This document shows, piece by piece, positions 9,429 to 19,284 of a stretch of DNA of 34,192 bases. Numbering within the stretch: position 1 is the stretch's first letter; the number at the start of each line of letters is the position of its first letter. The position numbers and the translations under genes are program-made. The stretch is from an uncultured euryarchaeote (lineage in GTDB: Archaea; Thermoplasmatota; Poseidoniia; Poseidoniales; Poseidoniaceae), in assembly GCA_937897005.1 (NCBI GenBank), contig CALCOQ010000139.1:1-34192 (forward strand). The letters run 5' to 3'. Under the pieces are notes generated by a model. It saw only the letters and a program-made list of their open reading frames with translations. It was not told the DNA's origin and made no database searches.

Positions 9429-9440
9429 AACAATATTGTT
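9429..9440. promoter_or_regulatory. Perfect 12-bp palindrome AACAATATTGTT in the divergent mqnD/beta-propeller intergenic region; candidate operator
   Basis: Read directly from sequence. Confidence 0.35.
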
Positions 9441-9532
9441 GATTTTTCGGTGAATGTGATGCTATTTTGGGAAAGATTCTATTTCAGTCCACGTGCTGGG
9501 GTATCGAGGGAACTACAGTGGTAGCGACGAGA

Positions 9533-12010
9533 ATGTCCACACTCATGCTGGTATCAACCAGTTTCTTACTACTCACAGGACTAGCCTGTGCAGTCACTCC
9601 GAGTGGCCTTGGTTATGTTGGAGTTCACACCGCTGGGCAGCAGCATTTTGATGAGACGCTATCGGTTGCCATCTCTCCTGATGAATCAATTCTAGCTACT
9701 GGGACTGAAGGATATGTTGTCATCACCAGTATGGAGACGCGCCAGGTTCTGAAAATCATAAATGCCGAGGATGATGCAACAGTTATCGAGTTCTCTCCTG
9801 ATGGAGACTATCTTGTGGTTGGTCTCAAATCAGATAGTCCTCAGACCCGCGCTCTTCAAATGTACTCAACGAGCGATTGGAGTGAGTATGGGGATGGATT
9901 CAACAATGGGAAGAACCCCCAAGACATCTCATTTTCAGCAGATGGCGCGAAAATATTGGTCCAAGGGCAGAATAAAGATGCATTTGAATTGAGTTTTCCA
10001 GATCTGGAAGTCATTGGACATCTTGAGAATCTACATACTGACATACTCCAGTGCAGTGATTATGGTTCCGGAGGTTCCATCGCCATCACTGGTGGGTTGG
10101 ATGGAATGGTTGCCCTCTGGAACATGTCAGAACACTCCTTGGTATCTTCCATGGAGATTGAGGATTCAGAGATTGTAGATTGTCTAATAAGTCCAGATTC
10201 TTTGAGTTATTCAGTTCTGATCAATAATGGATATCTGCGAACATTCTGGTTGAATGGGACCATGGTAGATGATTCTGAAAAATATTTCATCGAGGCCAAA
10301 CAGATCAAATGGAGTGATGATGGGGATCATATTTTTGTTCTCGAGTCCTATTTGCTGCCATCATTACAACGATTGAGAGCCACGGACTGGGTGATTGATG
10401 AGATAACTAACTTCGGGCATCAAGTCGGGGTATTTGATATCACGACTGATGCAAAGACCATAGTGACAAGTACCGGTACAATACACGTGGGCATCTACCA
10501 ATCGAATTTCAAGGCACAGGGTCATGGAGAAGATGGACCGGATTTCGATGGCGATGGAATACCGGATTCCTTGGATGAAGATGATGATGGCGATGGTATC
10601 AATGATATCTATGATGTGAGTTGTTCCACAGACATTGATTGTGCCAAGTCAGCAGATTCTGAATACATCAGAAGTATTGAATTCAAGATCGAGACGCAGA
10701 GTTTGATCATCAGTGATAGTGTCACATTCAACAGATACGATTCAAATGCTTTGAGAAATCTGACCACCTCCCTATTGTCGGATGACAATCGGATAGATGT
10801 CGATGAATTGACTTGGATGTCAATAGCCATGTGTGATAATATCATTGAAAGGGATGTTGTTGACCAATGGCAGACACTGATAGAGATAGAGGGAGCACAA
10901 TTGACAAATGGATCTCTTACGTGTGACCCGATAGAGGGTATTTCTTCGAATGATTTCGGCGATCTCAGCCTTCGTGCAACATTTACCTGGGTCACCAAAT
11001 TTGATTTATCCAGCACTCCTTTGGCCCCTTATAATTTCACTATCAAAGGAATCGCAGAAGCCTCCACTGGAAGCTCTGCCCTTATCGCTCCTCAATTTCC
11101 AGTCAGTTTGGTCTTCACCAATTCAATGGCCACTGATTCATCTATCGCCCTGTGGAATAACGGAGATGGGGCTCGTGTGATTTTCATGGATGAAGTTCCA
11201 GCCACAGGTCCGGGTGTTGATGATCTGGTAATAGCCTTCATAATGGCCAATTTATGGATTCCAATAGGCAGTATCTTGGGAATCTTAGGCGGTGTGGCCC
11301 TCATTGTCAAGCAGAACAAGACTATCTCTTTCGCTCTTCTGACGAGTTCAGGGGAAAGTTTGGACGAAGATGCAGATGATGCCGAAGAGGATGCTGATGA
11401 CTCATATGATGACTACGAAGAATATGATGAGTATGAAGACTCTATTGTTGAAGGAGAGGATGATGTATGGACTCAAGAATCAGAACTATCTCCACCAAAG
11501 CCATCTCGTGGACCACCCCGTAGTTCTACCCAAAGGGCTGCTAAAATTCCTTATCATTTAGATGCAGATGAGCCGGTCAAGGCAAGACGCCGCAGAGTCA
11601 GTGATAAACAACCTACAGGCTCCAAGCGTAAAACGCTCGTCGAATCAGCGGATGATGAGGAGGAATATGATTACGGCCTCGATGGCGTGTATCATGATGC
11701 GGCATGGGAGACTGAATATGACGAGTTTGAGCCTCCGAAGGTTCGAAAGGTCAAGAAGGCCGAGGAAGAAATGGAAGAACCCGCAGAAAAGAGCAAGGGA
11801 CGTAGAAAGGTGAAGCGACGAAATCCCAAGAAATCAAAGAAGAAGGCCACGCCTGACAAAGAAGTTGTGGCCAAGAAGGTCGTGGCCTCCAAGAAACGTA
11901 TCAGGAAGTCTCCAGAACCCACAAAGAGTGAGCCAGCAGAGCCGCCAGATGATGAGGACTCAGCCATGGACAAGGCGCTTGGAATGTTGACTGGTTCAAA
12001 GGATGATTGA
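9533..12010 (+). CDS. Secreted/membrane-anchored WD40-like beta-propeller protein with TSP3-like Ca-binding repeat, C-terminal TM helix and charged tail (ORF opens at 9467; ATG with signal peptide at 9533)
   Basis: Signal peptide 'MSTLMLVSTSFLLLTGLACAV'; propeller-like 'SVAISPDESILATGTEGYVVI', 'VIEFSPDGDYLVVG'; 'DFDGDGIPDSLDEDDDGDGINDIYD'; TM 'IPIGSILGILGGVALIV'; acidic then Lys/Arg-rich tail. Confidence 0.85.
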   Translation: MSTLMLVSTSFLLLTGLACAVTPSGLGYVGVHTAGQQHFDETLSVAISPDESILATGTEGYVVITSMETRQVLKIINAEDDATVIEFSPDGDYLVVGLKSDSPQTRALQMYSTSDWSEYGDGFNNGKNPQDISFSADGAKILVQGQNKDAFELSFPDLEVIGHLENLHTDILQCSDYGSGGSIAITGGLDGMVALWNMSEHSLVSSMEIEDSEIVDCLISPDSLSYSVLINNGYLRTFWLNGTMVDDSEKYFIEAKQIKWSDDGDHIFVLESYLLPSLQRLRATDWVIDEITNFGHQVGVFDITTDAKTIVTSTGTIHVGIYQSNFKAQGHGEDGPDFDGDGIPDSLDEDDDGDGINDIYDVSCSTDIDCAKSADSEYIRSIEFKIETQSLIISDSVTFNRYDSNALRNLTTSLLSDDNRIDVDELTWMSIAMCDNIIERDVVDQWQTLIEIEGAQLTNGSLTCDPIEGISSNDFGDLSLRATFTWVTKFDLSSTPLAPYNFTIKGIAEASTGSSALIAPQFPVSLVFTNSMATDSSIALWNNGDGARVIFMDEVPATGPGVDDLVIAFIMANLWIPIGSILGILGGVALIVKQNKTISFALLTSSGESLDEDADDAEEDADDSYDDYEEYDEYEDSIVEGEDDVWTQESELSPPKPSRGPPRSSTQRAAKIPYHLDADEPVKARRRRVSDKQPTGSKRKTLVESADDEEEYDYGLDGVYHDAAWETEYDEFEPPKVRKVKKAEEEMEEPAEKSKGRRKVKRRNPKKSKKKATPDKEVVAKKVVASKKRIRKSPEPTKSEPAEPPDDEDSAMDKALGMLTGSKDD
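10543..10614 (+). repeat. Thrombospondin type-3-like calcium-binding repeat segment within the beta-propeller protein
   Basis: Encodes 'DFDGDGIPDSLDEDDDGDGINDIYD'. Confidence 0.75.
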
Positions 12011-12817
12011 TCAGGCGATAAGGAATTCCAGACTCCCCTCAAGTTCTAGGACTTCGGATATGAACGTAGTGAGTCCCAGCTCGGCCTCTTTGTCTAGATG
12101 ATACAGAACTTCATCGAAGTATTTGTCTATTCTTTCACTGGTGAATGAACTACGGCGTGAGCTATCACTGATGATGCGCTTACGGATGTCCTCGTCTTTG
12201 AATCGTCGAAGTGCTTCCATGAGATCTTCGTGAGCCTTACTGATCATATGCATCGGCGCTTCGCGCGGAGCTGCAAATACAGCAAACACCATTGGAAGGC
12301 CGGTGACATCCTTCCATTCCATCCCTAGGTCCATTCGTACCAGACCGGGATTCTTCTGTGCTTCATCGAGAGCTCTATCACCGATCAACAGTGCACCATC
12401 ACAGCGGGCAAGCATGGAGTCAAGATCCGGACCCATTTCCACTGGACGAGGGTCATGTCCGCGCTTCTTCAAAAGATACATCAACAATCTTCGTGATGTT
12501 GCTGAGTCAGTAGGCAATGCAACATCACGCATGTCCTCTATCTCTCTGTTGCCGAACAACAGCACACTTCCGACTGCTCCATCTGAAATGATGCCCAATT
12601 CGGGGACCAGCACCAATTCCTCTCTGTTCAATGCCCAATCGGCTGCAGGAATGGGTGCAATGAGACAATCTTTCCTCAATAGATGCCCCGTCAACCAAGC
12701 AGGGGGTGCAGCGAGAACTCTCCATTCATCTGGTAGGTCATGATACAGGGGGTCGCAATTCAGGAATGCTACGCGCCCAATGGTTCTCTGCCAGGTGGGG
12801 ACATCAACACTCATCAT
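12011..12817 (-). CDS. mqnA: Chorismate dehydratase (futalosine pathway)
   Basis: 'GRVAFLNCDPLYHDLP', 'CLIAPIPAADWALNREELVLVPELGIISDGAVGSVLLF', 'ALLIGDRAL' typical of MqnA. Confidence 0.9.
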   Translation of the reverse strand: MMSVDVPTWQRTIGRVAFLNCDPLYHDLPDEWRVLAAPPAWLTGHLLRKDCLIAPIPAADWALNREELVLVPELGIISDGAVGSVLLFGNREIEDMRDVALPTDSATSRRLLMYLLKKRGHDPRPVEMGPDLDSMLARCDGALLIGDRALDEAQKNPGLVRMDLGMEWKDVTGLPMVFAVFAAPREAPMHMISKAHEDLMEALRRFKDEDIRKRIISDSSRRSSFTSERIDKYFDEVLYHLDKEAELGLTTFISEVLELEGSLEFLIA

Positions 12818-14004
12818 CTCACCGTCGCTAATGTTCGTGGAATATTCGTTTGGGGAGATGCTACCCGTTCAAAACGAGAGTATGTTGTATCTCTCTTGAC
12901 AGCAGAACATCCTGATCTCTCTATCAATCTGCATAGGTCATCAATTCCATGTCGCAGTGATGCATTGGAACCAGCGAGATGCATGATGGACTCCTGAATC
13001 ACTGTACCATCAATATCATCGGCACCACATCTGATGGCTAACTCAGTCAAGGAGTCGCCAATATTCATTCGATATGCTTTGATATGGGGAATATTGTCCA
13101 ACATCAGTCTACTCACAGCAATCATTCTAAGGATTTCATTACCACTGGCCAGTTGAGCCTCGGGGAGACGAGAAGAGTCGGGCAGGAATGGATAGGGAAC
13201 AAAGCATTGGAATCCAGAGGTTTCATCCTGTAATTCGCGCAGTTTGATCAGATGGTTGATTCGGTCCTCTACATTTTCAACTGTGCCGAACAACATTGTA
13301 CAGTTACTGGGAATGTCCAGTTCATGTGCTGTCCTATGAATGTCTAGATATTCTTGGCTGCTTTCCTTACCTTTGCAGATGATTTCACGAACCGAGTCAG
13401 CAAGAATCTCTGCTCCACCTCCCGGAATGCTCCCCAATCCCGCCTCTTTCAATCGAGACAAGGTATCTCTGATAGATAGTGAGGAGAGGTTGGCAAGATG
13501 TCTTATCTCCACCGCTGTCAACGCCTTGATGCTGATATGTGGAAATCTTTCACGTGTCGCACTGAAGAGACTTCTGTAATGGTCCACATCCCATTCGGGA
13601 TGCAACCCTCCAACGGAGTGCACTTCATCAATGAACTCAGCATATGGGAGAATACTGGAAATATATCCTTCGACATCGAGTGCATATGCGTCTTCTGAAC
13701 GCAACCCTCTTCGGAAGGCGCAGAATCTGCAGGCCAGAACACAGATATTGGTCTGGTTCACATGGAGATTGACATTGAAATGTACATCACTCCCAAATCT
13801 TGCTTGCTTGCATGCCTCAGCCAGTTTCATGACCGCATGAATATCTGGATGTTGTAGGAGAGCAATGCCATCAGCAGCCGAGATTCTACCCCCAATGTTC
13901 AATCTGTTCCTGATGGCATCAAGTTCAACGTCGAGACCTTCACAACTTTCGAGCAGTTCTACCTGGGTAGCTCTCCAATCCTCGAATAATCCCGGTGTCC
14001 GCAC
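12814..14004 (-). CDS. mqnE: Radical SAM aminofutalosine synthase
   Basis: 'NICVLACRFCAFRR' CxxxCxxC radical SAM motif, 'EVHSVGGLHPEWDVDHY', 'LKEAGLGSIPGGGAEIL', 'RINHLIKLRELQDETSGFQCFVPYPFLPDSSRL'; the last motif favours MqnE over MqnC. 4-nt overlap with mqnA. Confidence 0.87.
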   Translation of the reverse strand: MRTPGLFEDWRATQVELLESCEGLDVELDAIRNRLNIGGRISAADGIALLQHPDIHAVMKLAEACKQARFGSDVHFNVNLHVNQTNICVLACRFCAFRRGLRSEDAYALDVEGYISSILPYAEFIDEVHSVGGLHPEWDVDHYRSLFSATRERFPHISIKALTAVEIRHLANLSSLSIRDTLSRLKEAGLGSIPGGGAEILADSVREIICKGKESSQEYLDIHRTAHELDIPSNCTMLFGTVENVEDRINHLIKLRELQDETSGFQCFVPYPFLPDSSRLPEAQLASGNEILRMIAVSRLMLDNIPHIKAYRMNIGDSLTELAIRCGADDIDGTVIQESIMHLAGSNASLRHGIDDLCRLIERSGCSAVKRDTTYSRFERVASPQTNIPRTLATVR

Positions 14005-14061
14005 GCTACTCCCATATGTTTCGTTCAGGCATTCAAGAATGAATGCTTTGATGACCAGTTC

Positions 14062-16989
14062 TCATCGCTTGAAGCTGATGGTTGAACGGCTGGCCTTCAA
14101 TACACCTTCTCTGAACATGATTTTCCTGAATTCTTCCATCCATAGGACTGATGAAGATATCAGAAACAGTACAACCCACGTTGTCCAGTTCAAATATTTC
14201 GTTGAGAGCAATTCGCCGATCTCAAGTCCTGCGAACGGGATGTCGAGGGTGGAATTCTGTACCGTGAAAAGTAATAGAGTTGAGCAGAGAACCAATGAGA
14301 TATTAATCGCCTTGTTGCTGAAAATCCCAAGTTTGAAAACACTATCAGTGACACTACGACAATTCATGACATTGAACAATTGGAATAGAATGAAAACCGC
14401 GAATGCAGCAGTACGAGCAATCTCAAAACGCTCTTCGGCCCACCCCTCCCATGCTTCTTGGTCGCAGCCTCCTTGCTTTGAAGCAGCCAATTTACCATCG
14501 TAGAAGATGTCGCCCCTGTCAAAGGTTCCCATGGTACATACTTCCTGCGTTATGACTGAACCATCAGCGATGTAGAAAACTGTCAGGGTACCGATCACCA
14601 TGACCGAAGCCATCCAGAAGATCAAGGCCATATCAATGATGTTCGGGAGTCCTTCATTGACTGGTTTGGGAGGTACGGACATGACACTGCCATGCTTCTT
14701 TTCAACACCCAATGCGACTGCAGGCGGTCCATCCATGAGGATGTTGATGACCAATATCTGGGTTGCTGTGAAGGGCAGATTCCAACCGAAGACAAATGTG
14801 GATAATATAATGATAGCAACCGCTGCAACATTGGTGGATATCTGGTAACGCACGAAGTTACGGATGTTCTGGTAGATCTTTCGTCCTTCCTCGACAGCAT
14901 GAACGATATTAGCGAAGTTATCATCCTGCAACACCATGTCAGCAGCATCCTTGGCAACATCAGTACCCGCCATGCCCATTGCAATTCCAATGTTGGCTTT
15001 AGAAAGGGCTGGAGCATCATTAACTCCATCTCCAGTCATGGCGACAACCTCGCCATTCTCTTGTAATGCACTGACGATTCTCATCTTCTGGTCTGGAGTG
15101 ACTCTGTGGTAGACATCGGTAGTATCTGCTTTAGGTCTCAATTCTTCATCACTCATTTCTGCTAGACTATAACCGCTCAAGGATATGGAATTGATATCAG
15201 CAATATCCAGATCACGGCCGATGGCAAGTGCGGTTATCTCCTGATCTCCAGTGATCATCTTGACTCTGATGCCAGCCTGCTTGCAGATCCGTATAGCCTC
15301 ATGAACCTCTGCTCTAGGAGGATCTCTGATAGCCACAAGACCGAAGAAGATGAGATCACTCTCCATCACTTCCATATCTGAAGTATCCTCATCTTCCATT
15401 ACGCGACGGCCACATAATGCAAGCACTCTCATTGCTTGCGCGGCCATTTCACTATTCACTTCCATGATTTGGTCGATGTCAGAAGTTCTGAATTCCCTCT
15501 CAACACCATTATTGATGATCCTTGAAGTAATATCTCGGTATCCGCCAGCAGCTCCTTTCGACAATACCCATGTCTCTCCATCGATCTCATTGATAGTGGT
15601 CATTCGTTTACGATCTGGATCAAAGAAGAACTCGAATGAACGTGGAAACAGCTCATCCAGGTGTTCAAGTTCCCCATGGACCTTCCATCCAAAAACAGCA
15701 CAGGCAGAGTCTGTTGGGTCACCTATTGCTTCCCATTGGCCGTCGAACCTGTGAATCGTACTGTTGTGACACAAGGCCGCGCATAGAGAGCCCATGCGAA
15801 ATGAAAATCCGTCCAACCTTGCATCAACCTGCTCCTTTGAAAGAACGGAATCATCAGAAATCACCCCCCCTGTTGTCGGATTGAAACCTTCACCTGATAC
15901 AAGGTGGTCATCATCCAGAGTCCAGAATCTTCGGACAGTCATTTGATTCTTGGTCAGAGTTCCAGTCTTGTCAGTACAGATGATGGTTGTGGCGCCAAGG
16001 GTTTCAACCGCTTTCATTCGTCGCACTATCGCCTTGTGTTTTGCCATGTTACGCATTCCCAAAGCAAGTGTGATGACCAGAATTATCGGTAATCCCTCAG
16101 GAACAATGGCGACAAAAATTGCGATTGCCACGATGAATTGCTCAATGGCTGCATCAAGCAGATCTGCTCCTTCAAGATAAGCCATTGCCATTTTCAGTGA
16201 GACCAGCAAGACAGCTACGAAGAGAGCAATGAACCCTAGAAAACGTCCTAGAGATTCCAGTTTGGATTCAAGAGGCGTCTTTGGAGTAACAGCATCTGCA
16301 ATACCACTTGCTATGTGTCCCAATTCAGTCTGCATCCCAGTATGTACCACTACACCAATAGCGCGTCCCCTTGCCGCAACCGTACCCATGAATGCCATGT
16401 TGGATTGTTCTGCAAGGATCCTCCTTCCATGGATTGCATGTGCAGATTTCGAAACAGCATCAGATTCACCAGTCAGTGCAGATTCATTGATCTTGAATTG
16501 GTATATCTCAGTCAACCTGATATCCGCGGGGATGTTATGCCCTTCCTCCATCTTGACAATATCTCCAGGTACCAGATCAAATGTTGGAATCTCCAATTCT
16601 CTACCTTCTCTTTCGACGATACAATTGCTTACAGCCATCTGCTTGAGTGCATCCATCGCTTGTTCAGCCTGCTCCTCTTGCCAATATCCAAAAACAGCAT
16701 TGATGGTCAAAACAAGGAAAATGAATATCGCATCTCCAGGCTGCTGAAAATTATGGATGACTAAAGAAATGACTGCTGCTCCCATCAATAGATAGATCAA
16801 AGGGTCATTGAACTGAGATATCAGTCTTCGCCACCAAGGACTCTTCTCAGGCTCCTCGAGTTGATTGGGCCCATATTCCTTCAATCTCTGAGATGCCTCT
16901 TCATCCGTGAGACCTTCAGTACAAGTTGATAAATTGTCAAACACAACTTCCGGTTCCAATGTGAACCATTTGGTATTCTTCTCCCCCAT
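14062..16989 (-). CDS. P-type cation-transporting ATPase (P2-type, Ca2+-ATPase-like)
   Basis: 'IVPEGLPIILVITLALGMRNMAKHKAIVRRMKAVETLGATTIICTDKTGTLTKNQMTV', 'TGES', 'MTGDGVNDAPALSKANIGIAMG'; N-terminal cation-ATPase domain 'GLTDEEASQRLKEYGPNQL'. Confidence 0.95.
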   Translation of the reverse strand: MGEKNTKWFTLEPEVVFDNLSTCTEGLTDEEASQRLKEYGPNQLEEPEKSPWWRRLISQFNDPLIYLLMGAAVISLVIHNFQQPGDAIFIFLVLTINAVFGYWQEEQAEQAMDALKQMAVSNCIVEREGRELEIPTFDLVPGDIVKMEEGHNIPADIRLTEIYQFKINESALTGESDAVSKSAHAIHGRRILAEQSNMAFMGTVAARGRAIGVVVHTGMQTELGHIASGIADAVTPKTPLESKLESLGRFLGFIALFVAVLLVSLKMAMAYLEGADLLDAAIEQFIVAIAIFVAIVPEGLPIILVITLALGMRNMAKHKAIVRRMKAVETLGATTIICTDKTGTLTKNQMTVRRFWTLDDDHLVSGEGFNPTTGGVISDDSVLSKEQVDARLDGFSFRMGSLCAALCHNSTIHRFDGQWEAIGDPTDSACAVFGWKVHGELEHLDELFPRSFEFFFDPDRKRMTTINEIDGETWVLSKGAAGGYRDITSRIINNGVEREFRTSDIDQIMEVNSEMAAQAMRVLALCGRRVMEDEDTSDMEVMESDLIFFGLVAIRDPPRAEVHEAIRICKQAGIRVKMITGDQEITALAIGRDLDIADINSISLSGYSLAEMSDEELRPKADTTDVYHRVTPDQKMRIVSALQENGEVVAMTGDGVNDAPALSKANIGIAMGMAGTDVAKDAADMVLQDDNFANIVHAVEEGRKIYQNIRNFVRYQISTNVAAVAIIILSTFVFGWNLPFTATQILVINILMDGPPAVALGVEKKHGSVMSVPPKPVNEGLPNIIDMALIFWMASVMVIGTLTVFYIADGSVITQEVCTMGTFDRGDIFYDGKLAASKQGGCDQEAWEGWAEERFEIARTAAFAVFILFQLFNVMNCRSVTDSVFKLGIFSNKAINISLVLCSTLLLFTVQNSTLDIPFAGLEIGELLSTKYLNWTTWVVLFLISSSVLWMEEFRKIMFREGVLKASRSTISFKR

Positions 16990-17031
16990 GGTTCACCACC
17001 TGAACAAGGCTCCGTATCAACGGAATGTGAT

Positions 17032-17062
17032 AAGCATGACTCTACCGGTGGATGGCATGCTT
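17032..17062. promoter_or_regulatory. Inverted repeat AAGCATG-N17-CATGCTT with a nearly co-centred ACCGGT palindrome, between divergent P-type ATPase and OPT transporter genes
   Basis: Arms 17032-17038 and 17056-17062; ACCGGT at 17044-17049. Confidence 0.3.
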
Positions 17063-17124
17063 GAATTAGATATTTTGATGGTAATTGCGAATCATTGAGA
17101 AGTAATGCCTCTTCGCCGTAATGC

Positions 17125-19203
17125 ATGTCTGAGCATCAACCCTACGTTCCAGCGGACAAGGTGTTACCGGAGTTGACCACCCGGGTCATAGTCATCGGAA
17201 TTATACTCGGTGCGGTTATGACAGCAGCCAATGCTTACCTAGGGATGTTGGTAGGTATGACAGTAAGTGCATCGATTCCCGCTGCGGTCATGTCGATGTT
17301 GATTCTGCGCGGTTTCAAATTCGATGATGTATCCATTCTTGAGAATAATTCCGTTCAGACAATGGCATCGGCTGGAGAAAGCCTTGCTGCAGGTATCATC
17401 TTCACAGTACCTGCATTGTTGGTTATGGGAATCTGGTCGGACATCAACTGGGTTGACACTTTCATCATCGCCTTTCTAGGTGGTGTTCTCGGAACGATGT
17501 TCACCATAGCACTGCGCAGGGTGTTCATAGTTGAGGAAGCACTGCCATATCCTGAAGGCGTGGCATGCAGGGAAGTTCTGGTATCTGGTGAAGAAGGCGG
17601 AAGTGGATTGATCGCTATCATCTATGCCCTGATCATTGGCGGTCTGTTCGGTTGGTGTGTCAAGGGGATGCATCTGGTCAAGCATAGTGTTCACAGAGCA
17701 TTCGACCTTGGAGGTGTACGTGCATATGTGGGTTCAGAGATGTCGATTGCCCTGTTCTCAGTGGGATACATCGTTGGTTTGCGGATTGCATCATTCATAT
17801 TCTTGGGAGGTGTACTCGGGTTCGGCGTTCTAGTGCCGCTATATGGTATGGTCAACGGTTGGCCAGCCGGCATCAGTTCGACAGATGCATTCATGGTGAT
17901 CTGGAATGAGCAGATCCGATTCGTTGGAGTCGGAGCCATGGTTGTTGGCGGGGTCTACACTCTATGGACGATGCGGAAGACCATCATGACCGGATTCAAG
18001 AAAGCCTTGAATTTCACGGATCTGGATGAAACCGAGGAGCAACTCCGGACAGAGATAGATATCGACATGCGTAAAGTTTTGATCGTATGTGGAGTTATTG
18101 CAGCGTTGACATTCCTGTTTTATTGGTGGAGAACAGGCAGTCTTGTCCTTGCCATTGTCGGAGCATTATTCCTCGCTGTTGCAGCCTTCTTCTTCTCTGC
18201 AGTTGCCGGATATATCGCCGGAGTCGTTGGTTCAAGCAATTCACCAGTTTCTGGAATGACGATTGCGACATTGCTGTTTACTGCCATGATCGTCTGGGTT
18301 GTTGGTGACTTCATCCTCGGGATGAGAAAAGAGGACCTTATGTACGCTACTCTGATCATCGCAGCTGTCGTGGCTGTGAATGCAGCCATCGCTGGAGATG
18401 TGATGCAGGATCTCAAGACAGGGCATATGGTTGGAGCAACTCCGTACAAACAACAGATCGCTGAAATCATCGGTGTGGTGGTTGGTGCCATTGTCATTGG
18501 ACCAGTGTTGTGGTTGCTTAATGAAGCATTCAGAATCACCAAGACACATTGTTATGACAACCCCCCTAACAACTGGGACCCGGCTAAGGAAACTTTGCAA
18601 CAGGCGTGTGAGGGAGCATTATTGGCCCCGCAAGCAGAACTGATAGGTTCTATCATCCAAGGGATTTTTGGTGGCGAGTTGAATTTACCAATGATCACAT
18701 TAGGTGCGCTCATTGCCGTGATAATCATATGGCGGAAGATGCCAGTCATGTCAGTCGCCATTGGCATCTACCTTCCTCTTTCTCTCTCAGTGCCTATCAT
18801 GGTAGGAGGCCTTGTCAGCCACATTGTTGTGAAATCGGCTCACAGGAGGGTTGACGGAGAGTTGCTCGATGAGCCTTCACAAGAGGCGTTGGAGGCTGGT
18901 GAAGAGGTGGCTTCTCGTGGCGTTCTTCTGGGAGCGGGATTCATTGCAGGAGAATCGCTGATGGGAGTGTTAATCGCTTTCATCATCGTGGTTTGGAATG
19001 AGCCACATGAACTCATCGGATTGGGAGAACTTGGAGATTTCTGGACACTGTTGTTCTATGGATGGTTCATCGCAGTGTTCGTATTCTTGGTTTCCCGTTC
19101 ATTGCCGCTGAGTAAAGACGGCTCCAATCTCATCACTGATACAATGGCAGTGATTTCTGATGGTTTCAAACGATTCATCCGAGCATTCTCGCCTCAGAAA
19201 TGA
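17125..19203 (+). CDS. OPT-family oligopeptide transporter
   Basis: 692-aa polytopic protein; 'ILGAVMTAANAYLGMLVGMTVSASIPAAVMSMLILRG', 'NSVQTMASAGESLAAGIIFTVPALL', 'YPEGVACREVL', 'GSSNSPVSGMTI' typical of OPT family. Confidence 0.93.
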   Translation: MSEHQPYVPADKVLPELTTRVIVIGIILGAVMTAANAYLGMLVGMTVSASIPAAVMSMLILRGFKFDDVSILENNSVQTMASAGESLAAGIIFTVPALLVMGIWSDINWVDTFIIAFLGGVLGTMFTIALRRVFIVEEALPYPEGVACREVLVSGEEGGSGLIAIIYALIIGGLFGWCVKGMHLVKHSVHRAFDLGGVRAYVGSEMSIALFSVGYIVGLRIASFIFLGGVLGFGVLVPLYGMVNGWPAGISSTDAFMVIWNEQIRFVGVGAMVVGGVYTLWTMRKTIMTGFKKALNFTDLDETEEQLRTEIDIDMRKVLIVCGVIAALTFLFYWWRTGSLVLAIVGALFLAVAAFFFSAVAGYIAGVVGSSNSPVSGMTIATLLFTAMIVWVVGDFILGMRKEDLMYATLIIAAVVAVNAAIAGDVMQDLKTGHMVGATPYKQQIAEIIGVVVGAIVIGPVLWLLNEAFRITKTHCYDNPPNNWDPAKETLQQACEGALLAPQAELIGSIIQGIFGGELNLPMITLGALIAVIIIWRKMPVMSVAIGIYLPLSLSVPIMVGGLVSHIVVKSAHRRVDGELLDEPSQEALEAGEEVASRGVLLGAGFIAGESLMGVLIAFIIVVWNEPHELIGLGELGDFWTLLFYGWFIAVFVFLVSRSLPLSKDGSNLITDTMAVISDGFKRFIRAFSPQK

Positions 19204-19284
19204 TTGCGCTTGTCGATTTTGCTCGCGACTGAAGATGTGAATGTTGAAAGGCCCCATCGACAGCCATCTACATGAGGGGAGTCA

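Noticed and set aside
13865-14503. 212-aa plus-strand ORF
   Set aside because: Antisense shadow of the ends of mqnE and the P-type ATPase; no recognisable domain and Ser/Asn-rich composition typical of shadow ORFs.
16229-16747. 172-aa plus-strand ORF
   Set aside because: Antisense to the P-type ATPase; shadow ORF.
16990-17124. Possible tRNA or ncRNA in the largest intergenic gaps
   Set aside because: No cloverleaf, T-loop GGTTCRA context or acceptor-stem pairing found; the region is better explained as a divergent promoter.
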